Assembly: GCF_023566055.1 (NCBI RefSeq)
Contig: NZ_JALIQP010000001.1
Location: 890,059 to 954,058, forward strand
Direction of reading: 5' to 3'
DNA from: Halosolutus amylolyticus
GTDB lineage: Archaea > Halobacteriota > Halobacteria > Halobacteriales > Natrialbaceae
DNA: 64,000 nucleotides
Shown one piece after another: positions 15,482-23,885 of this stretch. A program made the position numbers and the translations under genes. The notes below the pieces were generated by a model. The model was given only the letters and a program-made list of their open reading frames with translations. It did no database searches and was not told the DNA's origin. Every line of letters begins with the position of its first letter. The stretch's first letter is position 1.

Positions 15482-16165
15482 TCATTCGCCGAGCAGGTCC
15501 GCGATGTCCTCGTCGGTCGCCTCGGTGATCGAGCCGGGATCGGTCTCGATCGCGGGTTCGTCGTCCCACGCGGAGAGGATGTCGGCCACCTCTTCGTCGG
15601 TCGCCTCGGGCAGTGATTCCTCGGCCGTCTCGTCGGCGACGACGGCGTCGAAAATCGTCCCGAACGTCGAGACGATCCGGTCCTCGTGGTGGGTCGGGTC
15701 GAAGTGAAAGTGCGCGTAGGCGTCGACGCTCGAGAGCCGCTTCGTGAGGACGTGGGCGAACTGGAACACCTTCTTCGGCGAGGTGTGACGCAGGAGGGCG
15801 TCGAGCGAGTCGAAACAGACCGCGATGTCTTCGCCGTCGTCGTCCCAGTGCTTGCAGAAGCGACTGACGGCGACGCCGATCTCCGAGAGATCGGTCGGAT
15901 CGGCCACCGAGTCGGTCACGATCGGCCGGGAGAAGTCGGGGCCGTCCGCCCCCTCCATGAATACGTCGCCGACCACCAGAAAGCCGATCTGCTCGTCCTC
16001 GTTCGGGTAGGGCTGTTTGGGATCGTCGTCGGCGAACGAGACCTTGAGCCGGGCGGAGCCGTCGTCGTGACACAACTCCGCACAGGCGTCCGGCTCCTGG
16101 TGGCTGGGGTGGACGAGCAAGACGTTCGCTGGGGGATCGATCGTTCCGGGGGTACTCGGCTCCAT
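15482..16165 (-). CDS. DUF7504-like (degenerate RecA-fold) protein
   Basis: A 227-residue acidic protein. ANVLLVHPSHQEPDACAELC starts where a RecA/KaiC-type ATPase would have its P-loop, but no GxxxxGKT is present. Later strands IAVCFDSLDALLRHTSPKKV and FQFAHVLTKRL resemble Walker B and following helices. This is the pattern of haloarchaeal DUF7504 proteins, usually found with signalling genes. The C-terminus has two copies of a short acidic motif, ATDEEVADILS and ATDEDIADLLG, which look like protein-binding peptides. ATP binding is doubtful; the role is unknown. Confidence 0.7.
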   Translation of the reverse strand: MEPSTPGTIDPPANVLLVHPSHQEPDACAELCHDDGSARLKVSFADDDPKQPYPNEDEQIGFLVVGDVFMEGADGPDFSRPIVTDSVADPTDLSEIGVAVSRFCKHWDDDGEDIAVCFDSLDALLRHTSPKKVFQFAHVLTKRLSSVDAYAHFHFDPTHHEDRIVSTFGTIFDAVVADETAEESLPEATDEEVADILSAWDDEPAIETDPGSITEATDEDIADLLGE

Positions 16166-16302
16166 GCTGGTCTGAGGGGATTCGCGCCCGCGTTGTCCCG
16201 AGAATGTCGGGTCTCGGCCTTTATCCTTCCGGCCACGATCGGGTCACGGAACGCGGTTCCGGGCCGGACTCGCGACGGCACCCGCGATCACGGGCCAGCC
16301 GG

Positions 16303-18435
16303 CTACAGCTCTTCGTCGCGCAGCTCCAGGTCCGCGATCAGGTCGTAGGGGTGGGCGTCCTTCCGGATGCCGTCCAGCAGGGTGAACGCCTCGCCCGGAT
16401 CGAGGAAGTGTTCGGTGACGACGCGCCCGAGCGGCGTCGGCTCGAAGCCGTCGATGAAGTCGTACTGGAGCAGTTTTCCGATCGCGTGTTTCGTCGGGAC
16501 GTCGCCGAGCATCCGATCGTTGAGCGCCTTGGCCGCCTTGCCGGCGACGGTGACGTTCGCGAGGGTCTCCTCGACCGCGGCGTCCTCGTCGTAGTGGGTC
16601 ATCACCGACTCCATGTCCCCCTTGAGGAGTTTGAACGCGACCTCGTCCTCGGTCATCTCCATCGAGTTGTGGTAGGCGCAGTCGGGTTCGACGAGGACGT
16701 ACACTTTGCCCTCGTCGTGGTAGTCGGGTCGGCCCGCGCGGCCGAGCATCTGCTCGAACTCCTGGACGGAGAGCCACTCGATCCCCATCGCCAGCGAGTC
16801 GAAGACGACCTGCGACGCCGGGAAGTCGACCCCGGCCGCGAGCGCGGCGGTGGTCACGACGGCCGCCAGGTCCTGGTTCCCGAACTGGCGTTCGACCGTC
16901 TTCCGGCGCCCGTAGTCCAGCCCGGCGTGGTACGGTGCGGAGGAGTACTCGAGTTTCCGGGAAATCTCGTGACAGCGCCTGCGGGAGTTCGTGAAGATGA
17001 TCGTCTGGCCGCGATACCCCTTCGAGGACTCGGTGTCGAACTCGCGCTTGACGAGTTTGTTCTCGATCCGCATCTTCTCCTGCCCGTCGGCGAACGTGAC
17101 ATGGCGCTCGATCGGAACCGGGCGCTCCTCGAACTCGATGAGTTTCGACTCGAGGGCCCCGGCCAGCTGTTCGGGGTTGCCGACGGTCGCCGAGAGGTAG
17201 ACCCACTGGGCCCCGCCGTAGTCGTCCCGGCGGCTGGCCCGTTGCTCACGGGTCGCTTCGCTCCCCGATCGCTCGTTCCGCGGCTCTCCCTTCGCTCGTG
17301 CCGCGCGCTGCTCGCAGGTGTACTTGAGCCGCGAGATGAGCCCGTCGAGGCGGTGGCCCCGCTCCTCCTCTTTGAGCGTGTGGACCTCGTCGATGACGAC
17401 GGTTCCGATGTCGCCCATATCCTTGCCCGTCCGCAGGGCGTGGTCGATCCCCTCGTAGGTGCCGACGATCACGTCGGCGCTGGGATCGAACTGGTTGCCG
17501 TTGTCCGAGATTCGGCTCGCACCCACGCGGATGGAGACGTCGACGAGGTGGCCGTACTCGTCCTGGAAATCCTCGTACTTCTGGTTCGCGAGCGCGACCA
17601 GCGGCACGAGAAAGAGCATCTTCCCCTTGCCGTTCAGCACGCGATCGATCCCGGCCATCTCGCCGACCAGCGTCTTCCCGGTCGCCGTCGCCGACACCAC
17701 CATCTGGTCGTCGCCCTCGAAGAGGCCGTTCTCGACGGCGAGACTCTGGACCGGAAGCAGGGTCTCGAACCGGTCCTCCAGCAAATTCTGGAGTCCCGGG
17801 TGCAGGTTCAGCGAGTCCACCCGGACGGGGTCGACCTCGTCGGTCGTCGCCGAGATGGTATCGAACTTCGTGAGGTCGGGATCGAGCTGTCCTTTCAGGA
17901 GGTTGACGATCCGATCGAGGTCCTGGACCTCGAGCATGAGTTCTTCGAGGCGCTCCTTGGCCGCGCCGGTGACCTGTCCGCTGCCGGAGTAGGTCAGCTG
18001 TCGCTCGAGTTCCTGGCGCGCGCAGTCCCGGCAGATCCAGTCCTCGTCGTCCTTGACGGCGGTCTCGGTGGTGATCGGCGAGTACCGGCCCGCGGAGGCG
18101 CAGTAGCGGCAGGTCCGGACCGCCTTGGCCTTGTCCTCGAGCTGGTAGCCGGCGAGCATCTCCCGCAGTTCCCGTCGCCCGGCGGGCGAGGTCTGTTCGG
18201 AGATGCGGATCCGCTTCGCCCGGCGGGCGAGTTCCACGAACTCGTCGGGCTGGCGGGGCTCCTCGCTCGAGCCCTGTTTCAGCCGGAACTTCGCTGGCCG
18301 CGGTCCGGCCGAGGTCTCCGAAAGCCCGAGTTTCGCACGGAACAGCCGCTGTCCGTCACGTTCGACGACGACGAGGTAGTCGTCACCCGTCTCGTGACAG
18401 AAAATCGTCTCGACCTCCTGGACCTGCTTCGACAC
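16303..18435 (-). CDS. Ski2/Hel308-like DEAD/DEVH-box helicase with zinc finger
   Basis: A 710-residue ATP-dependent helicase. The N-terminal part has four cysteines (CRYC at 109-112, CRDC at 135-138) forming a likely zinc finger. Helicase motifs follow: Walker A SATATGKT (about 248), DEVH in TVVIDEVHTL (about 349), SATVGN, and QMLGRAGRPDY. A winged-helix and C-terminal domain follow. It most likely unwinds branched DNA or RNA. I chose the GTG at 18435 (VSKQVQEVETIF) because homology-like sequence begins there. An Arg/Glu/Ser-rich insert of about 27 residues (17227-17307) separates DEVH from SATVGN. Single gene; upstream bases 18436-18612 hold nothing supported. Confidence 0.85.
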   Translation of the reverse strand: MSKQVQEVETIFCHETGDDYLVVVERDGQRLFRAKLGLSETSAGPRPAKFRLKQGSSEEPRQPDEFVELARRAKRIRISEQTSPAGRRELREMLAGYQLEDKAKAVRTCRYCASAGRYSPITTETAVKDDEDWICRDCARQELERQLTYSGSGQVTGAAKERLEELMLEVQDLDRIVNLLKGQLDPDLTKFDTISATTDEVDPVRVDSLNLHPGLQNLLEDRFETLLPVQSLAVENGLFEGDDQMVVSATATGKTLVGEMAGIDRVLNGKGKMLFLVPLVALANQKYEDFQDEYGHLVDVSIRVGASRISDNGNQFDPSADVIVGTYEGIDHALRTGKDMGDIGTVVIDEVHTLKEEERGHRLDGLISRLKYTCEQRAARAKGEPRNERSGSEATREQRASRRDDYGGAQWVYLSATVGNPEQLAGALESKLIEFEERPVPIERHVTFADGQEKMRIENKLVKREFDTESSKGYRGQTIIFTNSRRRCHEISRKLEYSSAPYHAGLDYGRRKTVERQFGNQDLAAVVTTAALAAGVDFPASQVVFDSLAMGIEWLSVQEFEQMLGRAGRPDYHDEGKVYVLVEPDCAYHNSMEMTEDEVAFKLLKGDMESVMTHYDEDAAVEETLANVTVAGKAAKALNDRMLGDVPTKHAIGKLLQYDFIDGFEPTPLGRVVTEHFLDPGEAFTLLDGIRKDAHPYDLIADLELRDEEL

Positions 18436-18612
18436 GGCGACGAGTATGGCGGGACGGTATTTCAGCGATTCGGACTCCCGCGACGATCGGCCGACGATCA
18501 TCGGCGAACCGCTGATCGCCCGTTCGCCCGTCGCGATCGTGGACCGATCGACGGCACCGATCGTCCGCAGCCGGTCGGCGATTTCGCCACCGCGGCGTCG
18601 CCGGTCTCGTCG

Positions 18613-19122
18613 TCACTCCCGGAGGCGATCTCGAGGTCGGACGTTCGACCGGAGCTGGCGCGAGACGAACTCATCGTCGAGCAGCGTTTCCGGCCCCGTC
18701 AGGTGAACGATCGGGCAGTTCTCGATTCGAAGCCATTCGTCGCTCCGGTCGCCCGCCGCGGTCACGGTCTGACGCGTTCGCGGGAGCCCGTTCGCCCGCC
18801 GCTGATCGGTCGACTCGCGCACGGTCGAGCACTCGAGCGAGTCCGTGAACCGTTCGGACGGGACGAGGTCGTACCGTGTGAGCGATCGATCGAGTTCCCT
18901 GAGCGTCTCCCGGTACTGCCGTGCGGCCTCGCACGCCCGGTCCGCCGCCTCGTACGATGCGAAGCTCGTGTCCGTGACCGGTTCCGGAACGACGCCGGTG
19001 TCCTTGCAGGTGACCTCGAAGTCGCCGTCCGGCACCGATAGCTCCTCGATCAGTTCGTGCGTCCGCTGTAGCGTTTCACCGACGTCGGCTTCGTCGGCGG
19101 TCCCCGTTTCGGTTCGCTCCAT
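18613..19122 (-). CDS. DUF7552-like protein, last gene of the iron-importer cluster
   Basis: A 169-residue acidic soluble protein. Its first ~100 residues (ELIEELSVPDGDFEVTCKDT, then DRACEAARQYRETLREL and RYDLVPSE) resemble the haloarchaeal DUF7552 family, small domains of unknown function; this is from memory. The C-terminal part is Arg-rich. Its ATG lies 3 bases after the stop of the substrate-binding gene, so it is very likely co-transcribed with the importer and would share its iron control. No metal-binding motif is seen. Confidence 0.65.
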   Translation of the reverse strand: MERTETGTADEADVGETLQRTHELIEELSVPDGDFEVTCKDTGVVPEPVTDTSFASYEAADRACEAARQYRETLRELDRSLTRYDLVPSERFTDSLECSTVRESTDQRRANGLPRTRQTVTAAGDRSDEWLRIENCPIVHLTGPETLLDDEFVSRQLRSNVRPRDRLRE

Positions 19123-19125
19123 CGA

Positions 19126-20259
19126 TCAGAAGTCGCCGGTGACGATCTCGGCGACGGCCTGCGGGTCGAACAGTTGCTCGTCGACGTCGTAGACCTGTTC
19201 GGCCGCGCGCTGGGTGACGACGAGGTTCGTGATCGGTCCCTGGTAGAGCGGACCGCCGCGGTAGACGTCGCCGTTCTGGACGGCGGTCAACTCGCTGGCG
19301 ACGTCGTCGGCTTCCATCTGCGAGACGATGTCGTCCTGGAACTCCGTCGCGGTCTTCGCTTCCAGTCCGCGGAACAGGACGACGTCTGGATCGATGTCGA
19401 AGAGGGTCTCGTAGTCGACCGCGCCGCGCGTGGTGTGAAAGTCCCGCACGTCGGTTTCGGCGAACGCGTCGCGGACGCCGAGGTCTCGCCACTGCTTGAA
19501 ACTCGTCCCCTCGCCGATCAGGTACGGGGAGAACGATCCCATGTCGCCCTCGGTGGCCCACATGATGGCCACGCTCGGTCGGTCGCCCTCCGGCGGCACG
19601 ACGTCGGCGACGTTCGACTGGAACTCCTCGTGGAGGCTTTCGAAGGCCTCGTACCGCGCCTGTTCCTGGAAGACCGCCGCCAGCTTCTCGAAGGCCTCGT
19701 ACAGCGAGAGGTAGTCGTAGTCGTGCCAGTCGTAGCCGGTCGAGAAGATGCTGTTGCCGAAGAACGGCGTCCCCGTCGCTTCGATCCGGTCGATGTCCTC
19801 CTGACTCCAGCTATCGGTCCGGCCGATGACGAAGTTCGGGTCGATGACGAACACGTCCGCGTCCGCGCTCAGTTCCATGAACTCCTCGGGGCTCAGTTCG
19901 CCCTCCCAGAGCGACGTCATCCCACTCTTGTCGACGCTCACGCCCGGGATGTCGTCGTAGTACTGGGTGTGATAGCGCGAGGTCAGGTACACGCCCTCGG
20001 GTGGCTCCTGTCCCAGCGCGATCCCCATATCGGCCCAGCTGCCGTTGTTGGCGACCCACGTCTCCGGGACGGCGGGGAACTCGACCTCTCCCACCGGCTC
20101 CATCGTCACGGTGTACGGTCCGGCGTCCGACGACCCGTCGTCGCCGTCGGTGTCGTCGGTACCGTCGTCGCTGATACAGCCGGCCAGCGCAGTGACGCCG
20201 GCGATCGCGCTCCCCGTCCGAAGGACGGTCCGTCTCGTCCAGGTCCGTTCGTCGGTCAT
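19126..20259 (-). CDS. Iron/siderophore ABC transporter substrate-binding lipoprotein
   Basis: A 377-residue periplasmic-binding-protein-2 type receptor. The N-terminus has a Tat signal (TRRTVL, Arg9-Arg10) and lipobox LAGC with Cys28, so the mature protein is lipid-anchored outside the membrane. A Thr/Asp-rich linker follows. The two-lobed body shows VFVIDPNFVIGRTD and IDPDVVLFRGLE with C-terminal VAEIVTGDF. It delivers Fe(III)-chelates to the FecCD-type permease. The ligand is inferred from the iron-box operator in front of it and from the neighbours. It has its own promoter and is not simply the third gene of the permease unit. Confidence 0.9.
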   Translation of the reverse strand: MTDERTWTRRTVLRTGSAIAGVTALAGCISDDGTDDTDGDDGSSDAGPYTVTMEPVGEVEFPAVPETWVANNGSWADMGIALGQEPPEGVYLTSRYHTQYYDDIPGVSVDKSGMTSLWEGELSPEEFMELSADADVFVIDPNFVIGRTDSWSQEDIDRIEATGTPFFGNSIFSTGYDWHDYDYLSLYEAFEKLAAVFQEQARYEAFESLHEEFQSNVADVVPPEGDRPSVAIMWATEGDMGSFSPYLIGEGTSFKQWRDLGVRDAFAETDVRDFHTTRGAVDYETLFDIDPDVVLFRGLEAKTATEFQDDIVSQMEADDVASELTAVQNGDVYRGGPLYQGPITNLVVTQRAAEQVYDVDEQLFDPQAVAEIVTGDF

Positions 20260-20263
20260 CAGG

Positions 20264-20281
20264 TTTTAGGCTGACCTAAAA
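20264..20281. promoter_or_regulatory. Iron-box operator of the binding-protein gene
   Basis: TTTTAGGCTGACCTAAAA, a near-perfect palindrome, lies 5 bases before the ATG at 20259 and directly after a TATA-like ATTTTAAAC (minus strand, 20282-20290). It matches the TTAGG(N)CCTAA type bound by haloarchaeal DtxR/IdeR-family repressors (SirR, Idr). A bound dimer would block the transcription start. Confidence 0.8.
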
Positions 20282-20313
20282 GTTTAAAATCCTTCCGAAT
20301 TCCGTCGGTCAGA

Positions 20314-21165
20314 TCACCGATCGGGCAACGCTCGCCTGGGGAGGACCTGTAGTTCGGGTTCGTACTGGACGGTGGCCTCGACGCCGAACACGTCGGCCAG
20401 TAGCTGTTCGGTGACGACGTCCTCGGGCGGCCCCCAGTCGTACAGTTCGCCGTCGCACATCGCAACCAGGTAGTCGGCGAACCGGGCGGCCTGCGCGATG
20501 TCGTGGAGGACGACGGCCACGGTGACGCCTTTCTGCTCGTTCAGCTGGCGGATCGTCTCGAGGACGCGGAACTGGTGATGTACGTCGAGAAACGTCGTCG
20601 GCTCGTCGAGCAACAGGACGTCCGTGTCCTGGGCCAGAACCATCGCGATCCAGGCCAGCTGCTTCTGTCCGCCACTGAGCTGGCCGAGTTCGGCGTCCCG
20701 GATCCCGTCGATTCCCGCCAGTTCGATCGCGCGTTCGACCGCCCGGTGGTCCTCGTCGTCGACGCCGTCGAAAAAGCTCCGGTGGGGATAGCGGCCGTGA
20801 TAGACGAGGTCCTCGACGGTGATCGAGCCGAGCGAGTCGTTCTCCTGGGAGAGGACGCCGAGTTCGCGCGCCAGTTCCTTCCGATCGAAGTTCCGGAGGT
20901 CGTCGCCGTGGATCCGGACGGTCCCCGCGTCCGGATCGAGGTGGTTCGAGAGCGCCTTCAGGAGCGTGCTCTTCCCGCTCCCGTTCGGGCCCACGAGCGC
21001 GGTCACCGCTTCCTCGGGGACGTCGAGGCGCGCGCAGTCGACGATCGTCTCGTCGCTCGTCGGGTAGCTGAGTTCGAGCCCGTCGCCGACGAGCGCGCTC
21101 TCGACCGCGACGCCGTCGCCGTCGGTGATCCGTTCTCGCGTCGTTCGTCGCTGGTTGCCGGACAT
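20314..21165 (-). CDS. Iron/siderophore ABC transporter ATP-binding protein (FecE-like)
   Basis: A 283-residue ABC ATPase. Walker A GPNGSGKST, Q-loop near LGVLSQEND, signature LSGGQKQLAWIAM, Walker B VLLLDEPTTFLD and switch His in VLHDIAQAARFADY are all intact. The 20-residue N-terminal tail is Arg/Thr-rich. It couples ATP hydrolysis to uptake through the FecCD-type permease. Its ATG overlaps the permease stop by one base, and the pair forms one transcript from the operator at 22280. Confidence 0.93.
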   Translation of the reverse strand: MSGNQRRTTRERITDGDGVAVESALVGDGLELSYPTSDETIVDCARLDVPEEAVTALVGPNGSGKSTLLKALSNHLDPDAGTVRIHGDDLRNFDRKELARELGVLSQENDSLGSITVEDLVYHGRYPHRSFFDGVDDEDHRAVERAIELAGIDGIRDAELGQLSGGQKQLAWIAMVLAQDTDVLLLDEPTTFLDVHHQFRVLETIRQLNEQKGVTVAVVLHDIAQAARFADYLVAMCDGELYDWGPPEDVVTEQLLADVFGVEATVQYEPELQVLPRRALPDR

Positions 21166-22274
21166 CAGAGTTCACCCATCGACTGCTGTTTGCGCATCAG
21201 GTAGAGGAAGTACGGACCGCCGATCAGGCCGGTGACGACGCCGACCGGCATCTGGGTGCCGGACAGCGCGAGCCGCGCGCCGACGTCGGCCGTGACCATC
21301 AGCGCCGGGCCGGCGAAGACGCAGCCGACCAGCAGCCGCCGGTAGTCACCGCCCACCGTGTTCCGGACGATGTGCGGGACGACGAGTCCGAAGAAGCTGA
21401 CGACGCCCGCGACGGCGATCGCCGCGCTGGCCGCCAGAATTGCGACGCCGGAGAGGAAAAACCGGATCCGTTCAACGCGCATCCCGAGCGATCGGGCGGT
21501 GCTCTCGCCGAGCATGAGGACGTTCAACTGGCGCGCGCCGGCGAGCGCGATGGCGACCGACACGATCGCCGGCAGGATCGCGATCCGGACCTCCCCCCAG
21601 CCAGTCCCCGTGAGCGATCCGGTGAGCCAGGCGATCGCCGTCTGCACGACGCCCAGGTCGTCCGCGAAGAAGAACAGTCCCTGCTGGAGCGACTGGAAGA
21701 CCATGTTGACGATGACGCCCGCGAGCACGAGTCGGACGGGACTCGTCCCGCCCTTCCAGGCGATCGTGTACACGATCACGAACGCGATCGTGCCGCCGAG
21801 GGCCGCGATCAGCGGCAGAAACGGCGAGAGGCCGCTGAAGACGATGAGCGTCGCGAGAACGGCGAAGCCGGCCCCCGAGCTAACGCCGAGCACGAAGGGG
21901 CTCGCCAGTTCGTTGCGCGTCACGGCCTGGAAGATTGCGCCGGAGACCGCCAGCGTCGTGCCGGTGATGACCCCCACGAACACCCGCGGCAGCCGGAGGT
22001 GCCAGACGACGACGCTCCCCGGGTCCATCTGGGGCGATTCAGTCCCGAAGAGGAACGCCGACCAGGCGTCGAGATTGAACACCACTGCGGGATCGAACAC
22101 CGCCGCCCAGGTCTCGGCGATCGTCATCGAGTACTCCCCGAAACTCACCTGCACGAGACCGGCGAGAACGGTGACGATCGTGCTCGCCAGACAGAAGAGG
22201 ACGAGCCTCGCGGTCACCCATCCGTTCCGCCCCCGGACGGACGCGTGCTCGCCGACCGACTTCGCTTCGACCAT
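21165..22274 (-). CDS. Iron/siderophore ABC transporter permease (FecCD family)
   Basis: A 369-residue FecCD/BtuC-type permease with about ten membrane helices. Family motifs visible are LRLPRVFVGVITGTTLAVSG, FVLGVSSGAGFAV, the coupling-helix region WLTGSLTGTGWGEV, SFFGLVVPHIVRN and the C-terminal GVVTGLIGGPYFLYLM. It forms the homodimeric channel for Fe-siderophore or heme uptake. The leader of about 20 residues before the first helix is polar. It is the first gene after the iron-box operator at 22280 and is followed directly by the ATPase. Confidence 0.93.
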   Translation of the reverse strand: MVEAKSVGEHASVRGRNGWVTARLVLFCLASTIVTVLAGLVQVSFGEYSMTIAETWAAVFDPAVVFNLDAWSAFLFGTESPQMDPGSVVVWHLRLPRVFVGVITGTTLAVSGAIFQAVTRNELASPFVLGVSSGAGFAVLATLIVFSGLSPFLPLIAALGGTIAFVIVYTIAWKGGTSPVRLVLAGVIVNMVFQSLQQGLFFFADDLGVVQTAIAWLTGSLTGTGWGEVRIAILPAIVSVAIALAGARQLNVLMLGESTARSLGMRVERIRFFLSGVAILAASAAIAVAGVVSFFGLVVPHIVRNTVGGDYRRLLVGCVFAGPALMVTADVGARLALSGTQMPVGVVTGLIGGPYFLYLMRKQQSMGEL

Positions 22275-22279
22275 CTTCG

Positions 22280-22295
22280 TTTAGGTATCCCTAAA
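22280..22295. promoter_or_regulatory. Iron-box operator of the permease-ATPase unit
   Basis: TTTAGGTATCCCTAAA, inverted arms TTTAGG and CCTAAA around TATC, lies 6 bases before the permease ATG (22274) and after a TATA-like ACTTTATG on the minus strand (about 22297-22306). Same type and placement as the operator at 20264, so one iron-responsive repressor probably controls both units. Confidence 0.75.
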
Positions 22296-22431
22296 ACGCA
22301 TAAAGTAGTTGCGGTCCCAGGGCACTGCGACAACGAATAGCGAGGATCGATCGGCCGCGACGGTGCCGGTCACGCGCGTCGCGAGGGGTCGGGACACCAC
22401 CGGTGTATGCGACACGCCGTTCGGACGGTCG

Positions 22432-22797
22432 TCACTCGAGCAGTTCGATCGCGTCGTCCCCGTTCGGCACGGCACAGAGGAACGCGCCTCTCTCGTCGCC
22501 CTCGTTGCGGTACCAGTGGACCGTGTCCGCCGGAATGAGCAGGGAATCGCCCGCTTCGACCGTCCGCTCTTCGTCTCCGATTCCGACGGTGTACTCGCCC
22601 TCGAGCACGTACTGCTCGTGTTCGACGGCGTTCGTGTGCTTCGGGACTTCGGCGCCGGCCTCGAGGACGAACCGCCGGATCGCGAAGTTCGGCGCGCCGT
22701 GTTCGTCGGCGATCAGGACGCCCTTCTCGAGTCCGTCGGCAGCGTCGACCGTCTCGTACTCGATCTCGTCGCTCGATCGGATCAGTGGTTCGGACAT
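22432..22797 (-). CDS. Small cupin-domain protein
   Basis: A 121-residue single-domain cupin. Metal-site motifs are KHTNAVEHEQYVLEGEYTVG (two His and a Glu) and the second cupin motif PADTVHWYRNEG with its His. It probably binds a divalent metal; whether it is an enzyme or a sensor is unknown. It stands alone and ends about 135 bases from the iron-importer operator, in the same direction. No link to iron is shown. Confidence 0.88.
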   Translation of the reverse strand: MSEPLIRSSDEIEYETVDAADGLEKGVLIADEHGAPNFAIRRFVLEAGAEVPKHTNAVEHEQYVLEGEYTVGIGDEERTVEAGDSLLIPADTVHWYRNEGDERGAFLCAVPNGDDAIELLE

Positions 22798-22907
22798 ACC
22801 TGTCCGTGGGTGACGCGGCTACTAAACGTTGTACGGCTCCCGCCGGCGCCGTCGCTCGGGAGCGTAAAATACTGCAGTCAAGTGCCGATACCGTTACGAA
22901 TTCCGCC

Positions 22908-23102
22908 TTACAGGCGCTCGACGTTCGTCGCGCGCGGGCCCTTGGGGGCCTGCTCGATGTCGAACTCGAGCTCCTGTCCTTCTTCCAGGTCCGGGCCGCC
23001 GATGTCTTCCATGTGGAAGAACACGTCGTCGTCCGCGTCCTCAGTTTCGATGAATCCGTAGCCGCCAGTGTCGTTGAAGAAATCAACGGTTCCTTTCGCC
23101 AT
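22908..23102 (-). CDS. cspA: Cold-shock domain protein
   Basis: A 64-residue CspA-type RNA/DNA-binding protein. It has RNP1-like GGYGFIET (13-20) and RNP2-like DVFFHMED (26-33), and ends GPRATNVERL. It opens MAKGTVDFFNDTGG. Such proteins act as RNA chaperones. Very acidic, as expected for a haloarchaeon. A TATA-like GTTTATCAGT lies about 29 bases before the ATG on the minus strand. Confidence 0.95.
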   Translation of the reverse strand: MAKGTVDFFNDTGGYGFIETEDADDDVFFHMEDIGGPDLEEGQELEFDIEQAPKGPRATNVERL

Positions 23103-23222
23103 TGCTTCTAAAGGGAACAGCCGGACACTGATAAACCCACCGACTCGGCTCAGACTCCCTATTCGGGAATCTGACGCCTCGTTACGCCGTTTTCATCGAA
23201 AATCGATCGTTCGCGTGTGGAG

Positions 23223-23441
23223 TCAGACTCCGTCGCCACCCTCCAGCCGATGGACCGTCACCGAGACGAAATAGACCAGCATGAAGAGGACGAAGCCGCC
23301 GACGAGACCGGCGAGTTCGCGCGACCCGACCCCGTCGGGATTGACGATCGCCAGGGCCGCGAGTCCGACGCAAAACACCGCGATCGTGAAGACGCCGATC
23401 GCGTAGTAAAACCCCGTATCCGACTCGAGAAACTCCCTCAT
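23223..23441 (-). CDS. Small two-helix membrane protein
   Basis: A 72-residue protein with two membrane segments: YYAIGVFTIAVFCVGLAALA and LAGLVGGFVLFMLVYFVSVT. It starts MREFLESDTGF at 23441 and ends RLEGGDGV. Small proteins of this plan are common in haloarchaea (for example DUF7472-like), but I cannot assign a family firmly. Function unknown. Confidence 0.65.
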   Translation of the reverse strand: MREFLESDTGFYYAIGVFTIAVFCVGLAALAIVNPDGVGSRELAGLVGGFVLFMLVYFVSVTVHRLEGGDGV

Positions 23442-23525
23442 ACCGCATTCTATCGGCGGCGGCGTCAAAACGGTACCGACCGCGCGCCGACGATCGAGTG
23501 GGTCGTCCCGATCGTCGGCCCGGGG

Positions 23526-23533
23526 TATTATAT
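23526..23533 (+). promoter_or_regulatory. TATA box of the small gene at 23558
   Basis: TATTATAT, centred about 28 bases before the ATG at 23558; consistent with a leaderless transcript. Confidence 0.6.
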
Positions 23534-23557
23534 CACTGCGCCCCGGTACCGAATGTC

Positions 23558-23752
23558 ATGGATGGCGTTCTGAACGAAGCCACGAACGAGGTTCACAAAC
23601 ACGAAGCCGGCGAGTCGGACTTTCGGACGCGCTGTGGCTCGGCGGCACACGTGTCTCACGATTCCCTGCGGCTGATCTCGATCGAGCGAGCGACGCGCGA
23701 GTCCGCCGCCAGCAGGTGCAGCCAGTGTTTCGGTGACGGGACCCAGCCCTGA
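23558..23752 (+). CDS. Small Cys-containing protein of unknown function
   Basis: A 64-residue protein starting MDGVLNEATNEVHKHEAGES. It has Cys in RTRCGSAAHVSHD and a CSQCFGDG pair at the C-terminus, plus several His, so metal binding is likely. Short proteins with this N-terminus and cysteine pattern appear conserved in haloarchaea, from memory. The clear TATA box 28 bases upstream supports the start. Role unknown. Confidence 0.65.
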   Translation: MDGVLNEATNEVHKHEAGESDFRTRCGSAAHVSHDSLRLISIERATRESAASRCSQCFGDGTQP

Positions 23753-23885
23753 AGCCGACGCCGGGTGATCGTTCCGACGCCGGGTGACCGGATCGAATCC
23801 GATGAACGGACCGCCGTACCTCAGTTTCGACACGACCGCGAACCGCTCTGCGGTCGTGTCGGGGAACTCGATCCAGTAGATCGTC

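Noticed and set aside
16204-19041. A 945-codon open frame opposite the helicase
   Set aside because: Same reason: the minus strand has all the helicase motifs, and the plus product is compositionally a shadow.
22296-22431. A link between the cupin gene and the iron operator
   Set aside because: The operator's TATA geometry fits only the permease; the cupin gene is read towards it and ends 135 bases away.
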